From an uncultured Candidatus Melainabacteria bacterium (GTDB taxonomy: Bacteria; Cyanobacteriota; Vampirovibrionia; Gastranaerophilales; Gastranaerophilaceae), in the NCBI GenBank assembly GCA_934700385.1, contig CAKUXO010000010.1, forward strand, positions 1 to 64,000: a stretch of DNA of 64,000 bases. Reading direction: 5' to 3'. Below the pieces are notes generated by a model. It saw only the letters and a program-made list of their open reading frames with translations. It had not been told where the DNA came from and made no database searches. Below, one piece after another: positions 43,208-51,750 of the stretch. Position numbers and translations under genes: made by a program. Position 1 is the stretch's first letter, and every line of letters starts with the position of its first letter.

Positions 43208-44548
43208 TTAATAAGCATTTAGATATGAATCAAGTTCCCATTTTGTAACACAAGTTCTATATTTATCCCATTCTATGTGTTTTGCGGTCACAAATTCATT
43301 AACAATGTGTTCACCAAGAGCTGCTTTAATAACTTCATCTTTTTCTAAAAGATCAACTGCATCGATTAAAGTTCCTGGAAGTGAATCAATTTTAGCTGCT
43401 TTTAGTTCTTTTGGTGTCATTTCATAGATATTTTCTTCAACTTGTGTTGGTGGTTCGATTTTGTTTTCAATACCATCTAAAATAGCGCCTAAAATAGCAG
43501 CTAGAGCAAGATAAGGGTTGCAAGATGGATCTGGAGAACGAAGTTCAATTCTTGTTGCAACTCCACGTTTAGCAGGAACTCTGATTAATGCTGAACGGTT
43601 TGCTAAACTCCAAGCTAAATATACAGGTGCTTCATACCCTGGAACAAGTCTTTTATAGCTGTTTACAATTGGGTTTGTAACGGCAGTAAAAGATTCAACG
43701 TGTTTTAAAACACCACCGATTGAATAAAGTGCTTCTTTTGAAAGTTGAAAATCTTCATTTGGCGCATAGAAAGTGTTTTTTCCGTCTTTAAATAAAGATA
43801 AGTTACAGTGCATACCTGAACCATTAATTCCAAAAATCGGTTTTGGCATAAATGTTGCATGAACTCCATATTCAGCAGCAATACTTTTAACAACATATTT
43901 AAAAGTGATGATATTATCAGCAGTTGTTAGAGCGTCTGCATATTTAAAATCGATTTCGTGTTGACCATCTGCAACTTCGTGGTGGCTTGCTTCAATTTCA
44001 AAATCCATCGCTTCAAGAGTGCCCACGATATCACGTCTTATATCTTCTGCCATATCTGTTGGTGCTGCGTCATAATATCCGCCTTTATCGTGCGGTTTTG
44101 TAGTAGCTTCACCTTTTTCATCTAATTCAAAAATGAAGAATTCAGCTTCAGGACCAACATTCATTTTATAACCAAGTTTTTCTGCTTTTGCAATCATTCT
44201 TTTTAGGTTACATCTTGGGCAGCCTTCAAAAGGAGTGCCATCAGCGTTATGAATATCACAAATAATTCTTGCAACATTTTCACCATCTCTTTCACACCAA
44301 GGTAGGATTGTAAAAGTGTTTAAATCTGGGAAAAAGTACATATCAGATGTTTCAATGCTACGAAAACCCTTAATTGATGAGCCATCTAGCATAATTTCAT
44401 TATTTAATACTTTATTTAATTGGCTAATTGGTAAAGATAGATTTTTGATTGTGCCATTGATGTCACAAAATTGTAATCTGATAAAACCAACGTTGTTTTC
44501 TTCGCATAGCTTTGCAATTTTGTCTTTTTTTGCTTGAATGTCTGTCAT
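43208..44548 (-). CDS. glnA: Glutamine synthetase type I
   Basis: This enzyme makes glutamine from glutamate and ammonia with ATP. The 446 residues match the GSI-alpha length. Motifs: LDGSSIKGF, the ammonia-channel and metal-binding NVGPEAEFFIFE, NGSGMHCNLSLF, KRLVPGYEAPVY and RIELRSPDPSCNPYLALAAI. The adenylylation loop typical of the beta type is not evident, so control is probably by feedback or transcription. It has SD AAGGAGG. A 14-bp inverted repeat lies between promoter and start. Confidence 0.97.
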   Translation of the reverse strand: MTDIQAKKDKIAKLCEENNVGFIRLQFCDINGTIKNLSLPISQLNKVLNNEIMLDGSSIKGFRSIETSDMYFFPDLNTFTILPWCERDGENVARIICDIHNADGTPFEGCPRCNLKRMIAKAEKLGYKMNVGPEAEFFIFELDEKGEATTKPHDKGGYYDAAPTDMAEDIRRDIVGTLEAMDFEIEASHHEVADGQHEIDFKYADALTTADNIITFKYVVKSIAAEYGVHATFMPKPIFGINGSGMHCNLSLFKDGKNTFYAPNEDFQLSKEALYSIGGVLKHVESFTAVTNPIVNSYKRLVPGYEAPVYLAWSLANRSALIRVPAKRGVATRIELRSPDPSCNPYLALAAILGAILDGIENKIEPPTQVEENIYEMTPKELKAAKIDSLPGTLIDAVDLLEKDEVIKAALGEHIVNEFVTAKHIEWDKYRTCVTKWELDSYLNAY

Positions 44549-44583
44549 TTTTCCTCCTTAGACATTGTCTGATTAGCTCATCA

Positions 44584-44597
44584 AAGTAAAAATACTT
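44584..44597 (-). promoter_or_regulatory. Inverted repeat in the glnA leader, candidate operator
   Basis: AAGTA-AAAA-TACTT lies directly downstream of a minus-strand TATAAT (44607-44602) and about 35 nt before the glnA ATG. Such a position would suit a repressor site. It does not match the cyanobacterial NtcA pattern GTA-N8-TAC. Confidence 0.35.
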
Positions 44598-44718
44598 ATG
44601 AATTATATTGTATATATAAAAAGGAAAAATGTCTTATTTTTTTATAAATTCTTTATGCGTGAGCCAGAGCGGAATTTGACAATCCATGAGCCAAGAAACT
44701 CACACTTCACTCTACTCT

Positions 44719-44827
44719 GTCATCCTGAACTAGTTTCAGGATCTTATTACTTAACACTGTAAACACCAAGGTTTACCTTGTTTCTTTCAGTGCCACTTGG
44801 TCAGATCCCGAGCGTCCTCGGGATGAC
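44719..44827. repeat. REP-like element, copy B
   Basis: It begins GTCATCCTGAACTAGTTTC and ends GTCCTCGGGATGAC, with an internal AACACTGTAAACACC region. It aligns over its length with copies A (37015) and C (63598) but is the most diverged. It lies in the 430-bp gap between glnA and a small gene, a gap with no other gene visible. Confidence 0.82.
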
Positions 44828-44949
44828 GTGTTGGGAGTGGGGTGTGGGTTGCTATACTCCTTAAACAACAATTGCACAAACTAATTCTTGCACTCTAAAA
44901 TCCAAAAAGCGCACAAAACAGTGCTTCACTCTAAACGAAAAGCACTAAA

Positions 44950-44973
44950 AAAGTCGGCGAGTGCCGACTTTAA
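44950..44973 (-). terminator. Terminator of the 111-residue protein gene
   Basis: AAGTCGGC-GAGT-GCCGACTT with A/T runs on both sides, 6 nt past the stop. Confidence 0.85.
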
Positions 44974-44978
44974 ATCAA

Positions 44979-45314
44979 TTATGCCATTAATAAAAGCTTA
45001 TGTTCCCCATCTTCATATTGCGGGATTAATTCTCCTGTCCCATTATTTTGCGGTACGGAGAAACCATCAAAAGCGCTGCCTTTTACGTTTTGGCTTTGTC
45101 CGATTTTAGAAGCACCTTGCGTACCAAAACCCGTATTAATTTCGCCGTTTAAGTATGCTTGTGCTTTTTCGTAATCTTCAACTGAAGGTTTAAAACTACC
45201 CGACTTTGGCGCAGTTTGACCTTGATATGAATAATTTGAATTATTTACGTTATAGTTATTTTGATTATATTGTGGTTGTGTTACACCTAAAAAAGGTATT
45301 TTACCGATTGCCAT
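44979..45314 (-). CDS. Asn/Gln-rich small protein of unknown function
   Basis: The start is set at the ATG at 45314, which has AAGGA upstream; an earlier ATG has no ribosome site. The 111 residues begin MAIGKIPFLGVTQPQYNQ. The protein is low-complexity and hydrophilic: Asn/Tyr/Gln-rich to residue 40, then KPSVEDYEKAQAYLNGE, then Gly/Ser-rich. No membrane helix or motif is seen. It is divergent from the flagellar two-component regulator, 340 bp away. Confidence 0.7.
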   Translation of the reverse strand: MAIGKIPFLGVTQPQYNQNNYNVNNSNYSYQGQTAPKSGSFKPSVEDYEKAQAYLNGEINTGFGTQGASKIGQSQNVKGSAFDGFSVPQNNGTGELIPQYEDGEHKLLLMA

Positions 45315-45341
45315 ATAACTAATCCTTAAATCGTTCGACAT

Positions 45342-45654
45342 ATATATAAAGTATTTTTTAAATAAAAAATTGCTTAATTTGAGTAATATTTACAAAAGTT
45401 AACAAAACCTACAAATATACTACACGATATTATTTAGACCCTTAAACTCTCATATTTTTAATTGAGCATGCCAAAACATTTACCTTTCTTAATATTTCAG
45501 CTTTTCTAAATCTAAAGTATTAGATAAAAGGGTGCAGTATATATGGGCTAAAATTAAATCTTCGTGTTGATGAAGAAACCGCCCAGAAGAAGTATATTTT
45601 TAATGTAAGTTACATAAATCGTATTAAAAGTTTTATAAATGTTTCGGAGGAGTA
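45342..45654. promoter_or_regulatory. Divergent intergenic region upstream of the response regulator
   Basis: It contains a palindrome ATCTAA-AGTA-TTAGAT (45510-45525). A TATATA -10-like box near 45539 and a leader of about 110 nt end in the strong ribosome site CGGAGGAG. Promoters for both divergent genes must lie here. No ORF is seen. Confidence 0.5.
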
Positions 45655-46365
45655 ATGAGAAGAACAGTTGATTTTAAAAGAAAGCAGAAAGTTATCGTCG
45701 TTGATGACAAATACGAACACGCATCAGGCGTTAGAGAATTGGTTAATCTTGAAAATGATTATGAAGTTATTGCAAATGCTGGAAACGCTAATGTTGCAAT
45801 TTCATTAATTAAAAAATATCAACCTGATATTGTTTTAATGGATGTAAATATGCCTGAAATGGATGGTATTAACGCTATCGCTGAAATTCAAAAATTAAAT
45901 TTAAAAACAAGAATTATTGTTTTAACTGCTTATGATGACGCTGATTTAATTTATAGAGCTATGAAAGTTGGTGCTTGTGGCTATGTTTTAAAAACAATGG
46001 TTTCAGCTCAATTAATTAAAGCTCTTGATGAAGTTTCAATGGGTAAAATTTATCTTCCTAATGTTTTATGTTCAAAATTCTTTGAATATTTCCAAGATTT
46101 TGAAAAAAATGGTGCCGCAAAAGTTGAAGATGAAAACGAAGAAAATTTATTGCACTATTTAACAAACAGAGAAGAAGAAGTTTTATCTTTATTATTAGAA
46201 GGTGCTACATATAAAGATGTTGCTCGTGAGTTATTTATTTCCGAAACAACTGTTAAAACTCACGTTAATAACATTTTCCAAAAACTTCAAGTAAAAGAAA
46301 AAACTCAAGCCGTTCTTTATGCTATTAATAAAGGATTTAAACCAAAAGCTAGAAAGACTGCGTAA
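45655..46365 (+). CDS. NarL/FixJ-family response regulator
   Basis: This 236-residue regulator has a receiver domain at about 12-130 with D63 as phospho-acceptor (LMDVNMPEMDG), D17/D18 in the acidic pocket and K116-type lysine in YVLKTM. The LuxR-type HTH is at about 167-230 (LTNREEEVLSLLLEGATYKDV). It is followed by a soluble histidine kinase and three flagellar genes on the same strand, so control of flagellar expression is plausible. SD GGAGGAG. Confidence 0.95.
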   Translation: MRRTVDFKRKQKVIVVDDKYEHASGVRELVNLENDYEVIANAGNANVAISLIKKYQPDIVLMDVNMPEMDGINAIAEIQKLNLKTRIIVLTAYDDADLIYRAMKVGACGYVLKTMVSAQLIKALDEVSMGKIYLPNVLCSKFFEYFQDFEKNGAAKVEDENEENLLHYLTNREEEVLSLLLEGATYKDVARELFISETTVKTHVNNIFQKLQVKEKTQAVLYAINKGFKPKARKTA

Positions 46366-46400
46366 AATTTAAACCAAGAGTGATAATTTAACAAATCATC

Positions 46401-47624
46401 ATGAACAAAAACAAGAAAAACTTTAATATCTTTTTTGAAAAAGAAGATTTAACCCAAAATGAATTATATTCATCAACAATAGTTAAATCTTTGACAAGAA
46501 GTCTTTTAGAACCCCTCACGGGGGGTTCTTCTAAGGGGATTGTTTTTTATCATCTTCCTAAAATAGAAAATACCCAAGGAATTATAAAAAGGCTTGAATA
46601 TTCAAATGAAATTACTTTAAGAGAGTTTAGCGATTTTGAATTTTCAAAATTTGATGTTGAACAAATTGGTTTTATTGTTTTAACTTCACAAAGATATAAC
46701 GCAGCTTTTTTGTTTAAAGAAGTTGAAAAAGATAGATTTGAAATTTATCTTAAATTAAATTCAAAACTTGTGAATAATGTTTATGAAACCCTAAAATCAA
46801 CTTTTTTAGTTGATTATGATGAAATATTTTACATTCATAAGCCCGAAAGAAGGGAAAACGACCTTTTAAACCGAGTTTTTGAAAATATTTTAAAACATTA
46901 TGAAGAAACAATTGAAGAAAATTTATATAGTATAAAAATCCAAGAAAACTATAAAAATGTTAACGATATAAATACTTCTTTAAGAAACGAAATCTATCAA
47001 AATGTTACTCAAATTGCTCATGAAATAAAAAATCAACTGAGTATTTTGGATATTTATACAAGAATTTTTGAAAAGAAAACACAAGATTTTGAAACAGCGC
47101 AACCTATAAGAAAATCAATCGAGCTTTTAAAAGCGCAAGTGGAACAATTCAAAAATATCGACATTGTTAATCTTCAAGAAAGAAACATAAAAGCAATAAT
47201 CCAAGAATCAATTAAAATTTATTCTAGTCTTTTAAAAGAAAAAAATAATAAATTAATTCTAATTGATGAAATGGCTGGGCTTGAGGCTAATTGCTTTGTG
47301 GATGGCGATAAATTCTTAAGTGTTATAAATAATGTTATTAAAAATGCGCACGATTCAACGCAAAATGATGAAATTTTAATTAAAATTAAACAAGTTGAAG
47401 ATAAGGTTAAAATTTCAATAATAAACCATGGTGAAATGATTGAAAATCAAAACAAAGAAAAGATTTTTGAATCAGGCTATACAACTAAAAAAGATGGCTG
47501 GGGAGTTGGTTTATCTGTTTGTAAGAAAATAATCGGGTCGCAATTTGGAACATTTGAATTAACAAAAAGCGATGAAAAAGAAACAATTTTTTCAATAACC
47601 TTGCCTTTAGCGCAAGCAAAATAA
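46401..47624 (+). CDS. Soluble histidine kinase
   Basis: This 407-residue kinase has no membrane helix. The N-terminal 190 residues are an unassigned sensory region. The H-box is H207 in TQIAHEIKNQLSIL, and the ATP-binding domain has NNVIKNAHDS (N-box) and GWGVGLSVCKKII (G-box). It starts 36 nt behind the regulator, a probable cognate pair, and ends 22 nt before flgB. A strong 8-bp hairpin sequence (46508-46529) lies inside the coding region. Confidence 0.9.
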   Translation: MNKNKKNFNIFFEKEDLTQNELYSSTIVKSLTRSLLEPLTGGSSKGIVFYHLPKIENTQGIIKRLEYSNEITLREFSDFEFSKFDVEQIGFIVLTSQRYNAAFLFKEVEKDRFEIYLKLNSKLVNNVYETLKSTFLVDYDEIFYIHKPERRENDLLNRVFENILKHYEETIEENLYSIKIQENYKNVNDINTSLRNEIYQNVTQIAHEIKNQLSILDIYTRIFEKKTQDFETAQPIRKSIELLKAQVEQFKNIDIVNLQERNIKAIIQESIKIYSSLLKEKNNKLILIDEMAGLEANCFVDGDKFLSVINNVIKNAHDSTQNDEILIKIKQVEDKVKISIINHGEMIENQNKEKIFESGYTTKKDGWGVGLSVCKKIIGSQFGTFELTKSDEKETIFSITLPLAQAK

Positions 47625-47645
47625 TTAATTTTTAAGGATAGAATT

Positions 47646-48110
47646 ATGGATTTAATTAATAATAGAACAAAAGATATAGCAGCCATGGCGCTTGATGGCT
47701 TATATGAACGTTCTAAGGCAATTTCAGCTAACACTGTTAATGCCTTAACTCCAAATTATCAAAGAAAAGAAGTTTCTTTTGAACAAAGCCTTAAAGGAAT
47801 TATTCAAAAAGAAAATGAAAAAGAAGAAATGAAACTTCAAAATTCGCTTGAATATCAAAAAAATCCTTCTTCAATTTTAAAAGGGCAAGATATCGCAAAA
47901 CTTTCTTTTTTAAATTCTGATACAGGAAAAGATTTTTTTATTGATGTTGAAGTTGATTCTCAAGAACCATTAGATGATAACAATAATAATGTAAATCTTG
48001 AAAAAGAAATGATGGATGAAGCAAAAACAGGTATGCAATATCAAATAGTTGCAAATCTTTTATCAAAATCTTATACGCAGCTTGCTTCTGTTATTAAAGG
48101 TCAAAATTAA
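47646..48110 (+). CDS. flgB: Flagellar basal-body rod protein FlgB
   Basis: This 154-residue proximal rod protein has the N-terminal rod motif ALDGLYERSKAISANTVNALTPNYQRKEVSF (in two halves) with the canonical ANTVN (ANxAN) turn. The C-terminus (LLSKSYTQLASVIKGQN) is the usual helix. It is followed by flgC and fliE, the standard order in many bacteria. Confidence 0.92.
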   Translation: MDLINNRTKDIAAMALDGLYERSKAISANTVNALTPNYQRKEVSFEQSLKGIIQKENEKEEMKLQNSLEYQKNPSSILKGQDIAKLSFLNSDTGKDFFIDVEVDSQEPLDDNNNNVNLEKEMMDEAKTGMQYQIVANLLSKSYTQLASVIKGQN

Positions 48111-48125
48111 TTAGGAGTTTAGAAA

Positions 48126-48617
48126 ATGAGTTTTAATGTTTTTGATATAGCAGCAACAGGAATGAGTGCCCAAAGAATTAAAATGGACACAGTTTCATCT
48201 AATATTGCTAACGTTAACACAACAAGAAATCAATATGGTGAAAAAGAAGTTTATAAGAAAAAAGAAGTAAATTTTAAAGAAATCGCCTTAAAAAAAGGTT
48301 TTGGTTTTCCAAAAGGAAATGTTAATGTTGAATTTGAACCAATTGAAGAACCTTATTTAGTTGGTGGGGTAACAATGGGTAATAACGCTATTCCTAAAGG
48401 GGTTATGGTTGATTCTATTACAGATTCAAAAAACCCGACTAAAATAGTCTATGACCCTGCTCATCCTGACGCTGATAAAGACGGGTTTGTTGAACTTCCA
48501 AACGTTAATGTTGTTGAAGAAATGGTTAGCATGGTTAATGCTTCAAGAGCTTATGAAGCAAATATTACCTTGGCTCAAACAACTAAAACAATGATTCAAA
48601 GCGCAATTAATATATAA
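48126..48617 (+). CDS. flgC: Flagellar basal-body rod protein FlgC
   Basis: This 163-residue proximal rod protein has N-terminal FDIAATGMSAQRIKMDTVSS then NIANVNTT. The C-terminal VNVVEEMVSMVNASRAYEAN is the conserved rod/hook helix. It lies 15 nt after flgB. Confidence 0.96.
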   Translation: MSFNVFDIAATGMSAQRIKMDTVSSNIANVNTTRNQYGEKEVYKKKEVNFKEIALKKGFGFPKGNVNVEFEPIEEPYLVGGVTMGNNAIPKGVMVDSITDSKNPTKIVYDPAHPDADKDGFVELPNVNVVEEMVSMVNASRAYEANITLAQTTKTMIQSAINI

Positions 48618-48628
48618 AAGGATAGATT

Positions 48629-49096
48629 ATGAGCTTTAATATAAACACAAACTTTAATGTAGATAATTTTAATTCTTCAATAGCTGATTTTAATAAGATT
48701 TTTAATTCACAATTAGATAACGCTAATTCACAGGTGAATGAATTTTCTGATGTTTTTAATTCAATGAATCAAGCGCAAGTTCAAACTAATCAAAATCCTT
48801 TGTTTAATCAATTTGTGGGGATGGATAGCATTAACGCTCAAAAAATTGAAAACATATCTCCAACAGAAAAAATGGCGCAAGATATTAAAAATGGCTTTTC
48901 AAACAGTTTAAATGAACTTAATACATTTGAAAGAAAAGCGGAAGATGACCTTGAAACTTTTGCCTCTGGCGGTGATATAAGTGTTCACGAAGTGATGATA
49001 TCATCTCAAAAATCAAATCTTGCTATGCAAATGGCTATTCAATTAAGAAATCAAATGCTTAATGCTTATAATGAATTTAAGGGAATGCAAATTTAA
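48629..49096 (+). CDS. fliE: Flagellar hook-basal body protein FliE
   Basis: This 155-residue protein links the MS ring to the rod. The C-terminal half matches the family: FSNSLNELNTFERKAEDDL, then SVHEVMISSQKSNLAMQMAI, then RNQMLNAYNEFKGMQI. It is longer than the usual 100-110 residues because of an Asn/Gln-rich N-terminal extension. It is last in the cluster, followed by a strong terminator, so fliF and the export genes are elsewhere or missing. Confidence 0.93.
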   Translation: MSFNINTNFNVDNFNSSIADFNKIFNSQLDNANSQVNEFSDVFNSMNQAQVQTNQNPLFNQFVGMDSINAQKIENISPTEKMAQDIKNGFSNSLNELNTFERKAEDDLETFASGGDISVHEVMISSQKSNLAMQMAIQLRNQMLNAYNEFKGMQI

Positions 49097-49114
49097 GTTT
49101 TAAATTAAATTAAA

Positions 49115-49140
49115 AAAAGGGAGTCAATTGACTCCCTTTT
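49115..49140. terminator. Bidirectional terminator after fliE
   Basis: AAAAGGGAGTCAA/TTGACTCCCTTTT is a perfect palindrome between the convergent fliE and pyrophosphatase genes. Confidence 0.92.
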
Positions 49141-49148
49141 AGTTTTAT

Positions 49149-51560
49149 CTATCCTTTGTTTGGTATTCTCATTGAATAAAATGACCTTAAAACAAATATT
49201 AAGGCTATTATTAAAAATACAACTCCAACAATTCTTGAGTAACTTCTAAATTGTTCACTTAGGGCTATTTCCATAGCTAATAAACCAAATAGTGTTGTAA
49301 ATTTAATAATTGGGTTCATCGCAACAGAAGATGTATCTTTAAATGGGTCCCCAACAGTGTCCCCTACAACAGTTGCGTCATGAAGTGGTGTGCCTTTTTG
49401 TTCTAAATCTACTTCAACAATTTTTTTAGCATTATCCCAACATCCGCCTGCGTTTGCCATAAAAACAGCTTGGAATAAGCCAAAAACAGCAATTGCAATT
49501 AAATAGCTTATAAAGAATGAAACAGAAAGTTTAACATCCACCGGACTTGATAAAAATGCAAATGCTAAAGCAAAAGAAAACAACGCAACAAAAATATTCA
49601 GCATACCTTTTTGAGCGTATTTTGTGCAAATTTTAACAACTTCTTTTGAATTATCTAAGTTTGCTTTTTTATCATCTAAAGAACCAAGTTTAATATTGTT
49701 TTTAATATATTTAACAGCGCTATAAGCCCCTGTTGTAACAGCTTGCATTGAAGCACCAGAGAACCAATAAATTACAGCGCCACCCATAATGAAACCAAGT
49801 AAGGTATATGGATTTAACATATTTAAAACAGATTCAGGTGCAACATTTAGAGTTTTTTCAATAACTAAGATTAATGAAAAAATCATTGTTGTTGCGCCAA
49901 CAACAGCAGTACCAATTAAAACAGGTTTTGAAGTTGCTTTAAATGTATTACCTGCGCCATCATTTTCTTCAAGATATTTCTTTGCATTTTCAAAATCAGG
50001 TTTAAAGCCATAAGCCTTTTGGATTTGAAGCTCAATATCTTCTTGTTCTTCAATTAAAGATAATTCATAAACAGATTGAGCGTTATCTGTAACAGGTCCA
50101 TAACTATCTACAGCTATTGTAACAGGTCCCATTCCTAAGAAACCAAAAGCCACTAAGCCAAAGGCAAAAACAGAAGGATAATTCATAATTCCATTAATAT
50201 ATCCGCTTGCAATATAGGCTAAGCCCATTAAAAGAACAACTATCGCTCCAATCCAAAAACTTGAAAAGTTGCCTGAAACAATCCCTGATAAAATTGTTAA
50301 TGAAGCGCCACCTTCTTTTGAAGCGGTTACAACTTCTTTTGTGTGTTTTGCTTTTGGGCTTGTAAAAATCTTTGTAACTTCTGGAATTAGAGCTGCCCCA
50401 AGGGTTCCGCAAGAAATAATTAAAGATAGGGTTAACCATAAATTAGATGGCATTGAACCTAAAAGCCATTTACTTAAAATAAAAGTTGTAATAATTGATA
50501 AAATTGAAGTTAGCCAAACAAGGTTTGATAGAGGATATTCAAAATCAAATCTTTTACCTTCTTTTTCACATTTTTTAGCATATAAATTTGTTTTAACATT
50601 GTTAATCCAATAAGCAAAAATTGAAGTTATTATCATCAAAAATCTCATTGTGAAAATCCAAGTTAAAAGTTGAATTTGATATTGTGGGAAAACTCCAAGA
50701 AGAATAAAGCTAACAAGGGCAACCCCTGTTACACCATAAGTTTCAAAGCCATCAGCAGAAGGGCCGATTGAATCTCCTGCGTTATCTCCTGTGCAATCTG
50801 CAATTACTCCAGGGTTTCTTGGGTCATCTTCTTTAATTCCAAATTGAATTTTCATTAAATCAGAACCGATATCGGCAATTTTTGTAAAGATACCGCCTGC
50901 AACACGAAGTGCTGAAGCGCCAAGGCTTTCACCTATTGCAAAGCCGATAAAGCAAGCACCCGCAAGTTCTTTAGGCATAAAAAGAAGAATTACAAGCATT
51001 AAGATTAATTCTGTGCAAACTAATAAAACCCCAATGCTCATCCCAGCTTTTAGAGGAACATTCAAGCAATAAAGAGGTTTAGAATGCAAGGCAAGAAAAG
51101 AAGTTCTTGCGTTAGCTAAGGTATTCATTCTAATTCCAAACCAAGCAACAAAATAAGAACCTAAAATTCCTATAATTGACCAAAGAAGAATTAAAAACAG
51201 CGCTTGAAAGCCCATGTGTCTTAAAACGCCAAAATAATAAGCAATTGAAATTGCAATAATTGTTTCTAAAAGAATTAAAAACTTCCCTTGTTGAATAAGA
51301 TAAGTTTTACATGTTTCAAAAATAGTTGTACCAACATTTTCCATTAAGGGGTGTACTTTTATTTTTTTGATTTTAATAAATTCAATTAAACCAAAAGCAA
51401 CACCTAAAAGCGCAACTCCAATTCCCACTAAAAGCAAGTTAAAGCTAAAACAATCCTGTTTAAAATCAGGAACAATTAAATCTGCTTCACTTGCAAATGA
51501 GATAGAGTTAAGTAAGAAAGTCAAAAACAAAAATTTGACTAAGTTGAAATTTTTTCTCAT
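49149..51560 (-). CDS. hppA: Membrane-bound ion-translocating pyrophosphatase
   Basis: This 803-residue pump couples pyrophosphate hydrolysis to H+ or Na+ export. About 16 membrane helices are predicted. Core motifs: EDDPRNPGVIADCTGDNAGD, AVDSYGPVTDNAQ and AGGCWDNAKKIVE. GNTFKATSKP has Lys and Thr at the positions that mark potassium-independent pumps in this family, which suggests proton transport without K+. A cleavable-looking N-terminal signal (to FASEADLIVP) precedes the first helix. SD AAGGAT. Confidence 0.95.
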   Translation of the reverse strand: MRKNFNLVKFLFLTFLLNSISFASEADLIVPDFKQDCFSFNLLLVGIGVALLGVAFGLIEFIKIKKIKVHPLMENVGTTIFETCKTYLIQQGKFLILLETIIAISIAYYFGVLRHMGFQALFLILLWSIIGILGSYFVAWFGIRMNTLANARTSFLALHSKPLYCLNVPLKAGMSIGVLLVCTELILMLVILLFMPKELAGACFIGFAIGESLGASALRVAGGIFTKIADIGSDLMKIQFGIKEDDPRNPGVIADCTGDNAGDSIGPSADGFETYGVTGVALVSFILLGVFPQYQIQLLTWIFTMRFLMIITSIFAYWINNVKTNLYAKKCEKEGKRFDFEYPLSNLVWLTSILSIITTFILSKWLLGSMPSNLWLTLSLIISCGTLGAALIPEVTKIFTSPKAKHTKEVVTASKEGGASLTILSGIVSGNFSSFWIGAIVVLLMGLAYIASGYINGIMNYPSVFAFGLVAFGFLGMGPVTIAVDSYGPVTDNAQSVYELSLIEEQEDIELQIQKAYGFKPDFENAKKYLEENDGAGNTFKATSKPVLIGTAVVGATTMIFSLILVIEKTLNVAPESVLNMLNPYTLLGFIMGGAVIYWFSGASMQAVTTGAYSAVKYIKNNIKLGSLDDKKANLDNSKEVVKICTKYAQKGMLNIFVALFSFALAFAFLSSPVDVKLSVSFFISYLIAIAVFGLFQAVFMANAGGCWDNAKKIVEVDLEQKGTPLHDATVVGDTVGDPFKDTSSVAMNPIIKFTTLFGLLAMEIALSEQFRSYSRIVGVVFLIIALIFVLRSFYSMRIPNKG

Positions 51561-51750
51561 AAATTCTATCCTTTTAGTATATCTTAATACTTAAATTATA
51601 GCCCTTTTCGGCTAAAACAACTCCCCTGATTAAGTTATTTATAATAAAAAGGCAAATTTAAATTAATTATTTTTTTGTTTACATAATCTTAATTTGTAAT
51701 AAAAAAAATTCGTATTAAAATTAAAGAATACAAACGAGGAGTTAATTTAA

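Noticed and set aside
44549..44978. Search for a gene in the 430-bp gap after glnA
   Set aside because: A short plus-strand ORF (44888-45109) overlaps the terminator and the antisense gene. No ribosome site or coding pattern supports it.
51600..51750. glmS ribozyme upstream of glmS
   Set aside because: No conserved ribozyme core sequence was seen and the gap is short and AT-rich.
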